Origin: Pseudoclavibacter triregionum
GTDB lineage: Bacteria > Actinomycetota > Actinomycetes > Actinomycetales > Microbacteriaceae
DNA: 64,000 bases
Direction: 5' to 3'
NCBI GenBank assembly: GCA_910822395.1
Contig: OU365335.1
Location: forward strand, 62,001-126,000
The translations under genes were made by a program, and so were the position numbers. The notes beneath the pieces are model-generated. The model saw only the letters and a program-made list of their open reading frames with translations, was not told where the DNA came from and ran no database searches. Numbering within the stretch: position 1 is the first letter of the stretch; every line of letters starts with the position of its first letter. Below are positions 63,865 to 64,000 of this stretch, piece after piece.

Positions 63865-64000
63865 GTGATCCGCGTGCCCGTCGTCGATGGCCCACGATTC
63901 CCGGAGCGAGCGAGCGCGCTCGCCGACTCCGAGCGCTGCCCGTGGTGCGGGGACGCTCCGGGCGCGGGCGCAGCCTGCGCGCGCTGCGGGCTCCGCCTCG
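63865..64000 (+). CDS. Start of a zinc-ribbon protein (cut by window edge)
   Basis: From the GTG at 63865, with GAGGAG about 10 bases before (63849-63854), about 45 residues are visible: MIRVPVVDGPRFPERASALA, then CPWCG and CARCGL, a double CxxC zinc ribbon. The family cannot be named without the rest. Similar N-terminal ribbons occur on actinobacterial membrane and phosphopeptide-binding proteins. Confidence 0.6.
   Translation, partial: MIRVPVVDGPRFPERASALADSERCPWCGDAPGAGAACARCGLRL

Overview
The window is chromosomal DNA of a very GC-rich Gram-positive actinomycete. Gene content and order suggest the Microbacteriaceae: tig-clpP1-clpP2-clpX, rne-rplU-rpmA-obgE-nadD-rsfS, ileS-folC-DUF4233, GTP-type PEP carboxykinase, and an actinobacterial T-box in front of ileS. 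Genus and species cannot be fixed from the sequence. Housekeeping parts look about 70-78% G+C by eye. The left 10 kb is clearly lower, and the gene at 5092-6168 is only about half G+C.

1-10.1 kb is a defence island that stops at a tRNA-Ala(GGC). It holds a type I restriction-modification operon on the minus strand, in the order hsdM, hsdS, an AAA ATPase resembling PrrC-type anticodon nucleases, hsdR, and an OLD-family ATPase/Toprim nuclease. The OLD gene has lost its C-terminus to the right end of an ISL3-family insertion sequence. The hsdS spacer carries three 12-bp repeats like those that set target spacing in EcoR124-type enzymes. An unrecognised gene lies between hsdM and the tRNA.

10.2-25.7 kb is a minus-strand housekeeping block: a TSUP permease, rsfS, a membrane-anchored protein, nadD, obgE, rpmA, rplU, rne, ndk, a DUF4233 protein, folC, and ileS with its T-box leader. 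Inside the gene between nadD and rsfS sits a 99-bp stretch of Illumina Nextera i7 adapter followed by poly-A and poly-G. This is an assembly contaminant, not biology.

25.9-40.8 kb holds a lipoprotein, a DUF4097 protein with a NarL-type two-component pair, a TetR regulator divergent from a peptide/nickel-type ABC importer, a RamB/PrpR-like regulator divergent from pckG with palindromes between them, and a zinc alcohol dehydrogenase gene broken by a one-base frameshift.

40.8-50.8 kb holds three 51-bp perfect palindromes around an AbiEi/DUF559-like gene, then valS, two PRC-barrel proteins (one with DUF2382, one with a long FGQPQ-type low-complexity tail), a small acidic protein and an M3 oligopeptidase.

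50.8-64 kb holds two VOC-domain proteins, a LysE exporter, an MBL/beta-CASP RNA hydrolase fused to a DUF1737-like tail, two lipoproteins, a 46-residue protein that is little more than a LAxTG sorting signal, the clpX/clpP2/clpP1/tig protein quality-control group, tRNA-Pro(TGG), tRNA-Gly(TCC) and the start of a zinc-ribbon protein.

The most interesting biology is the PrrC-like gene nested in the type I R-M operon, the covarying palindromes, and the PRC-barrel/low-complexity protein. The most important practical point is the adapter contamination, together with the adh frameshift.
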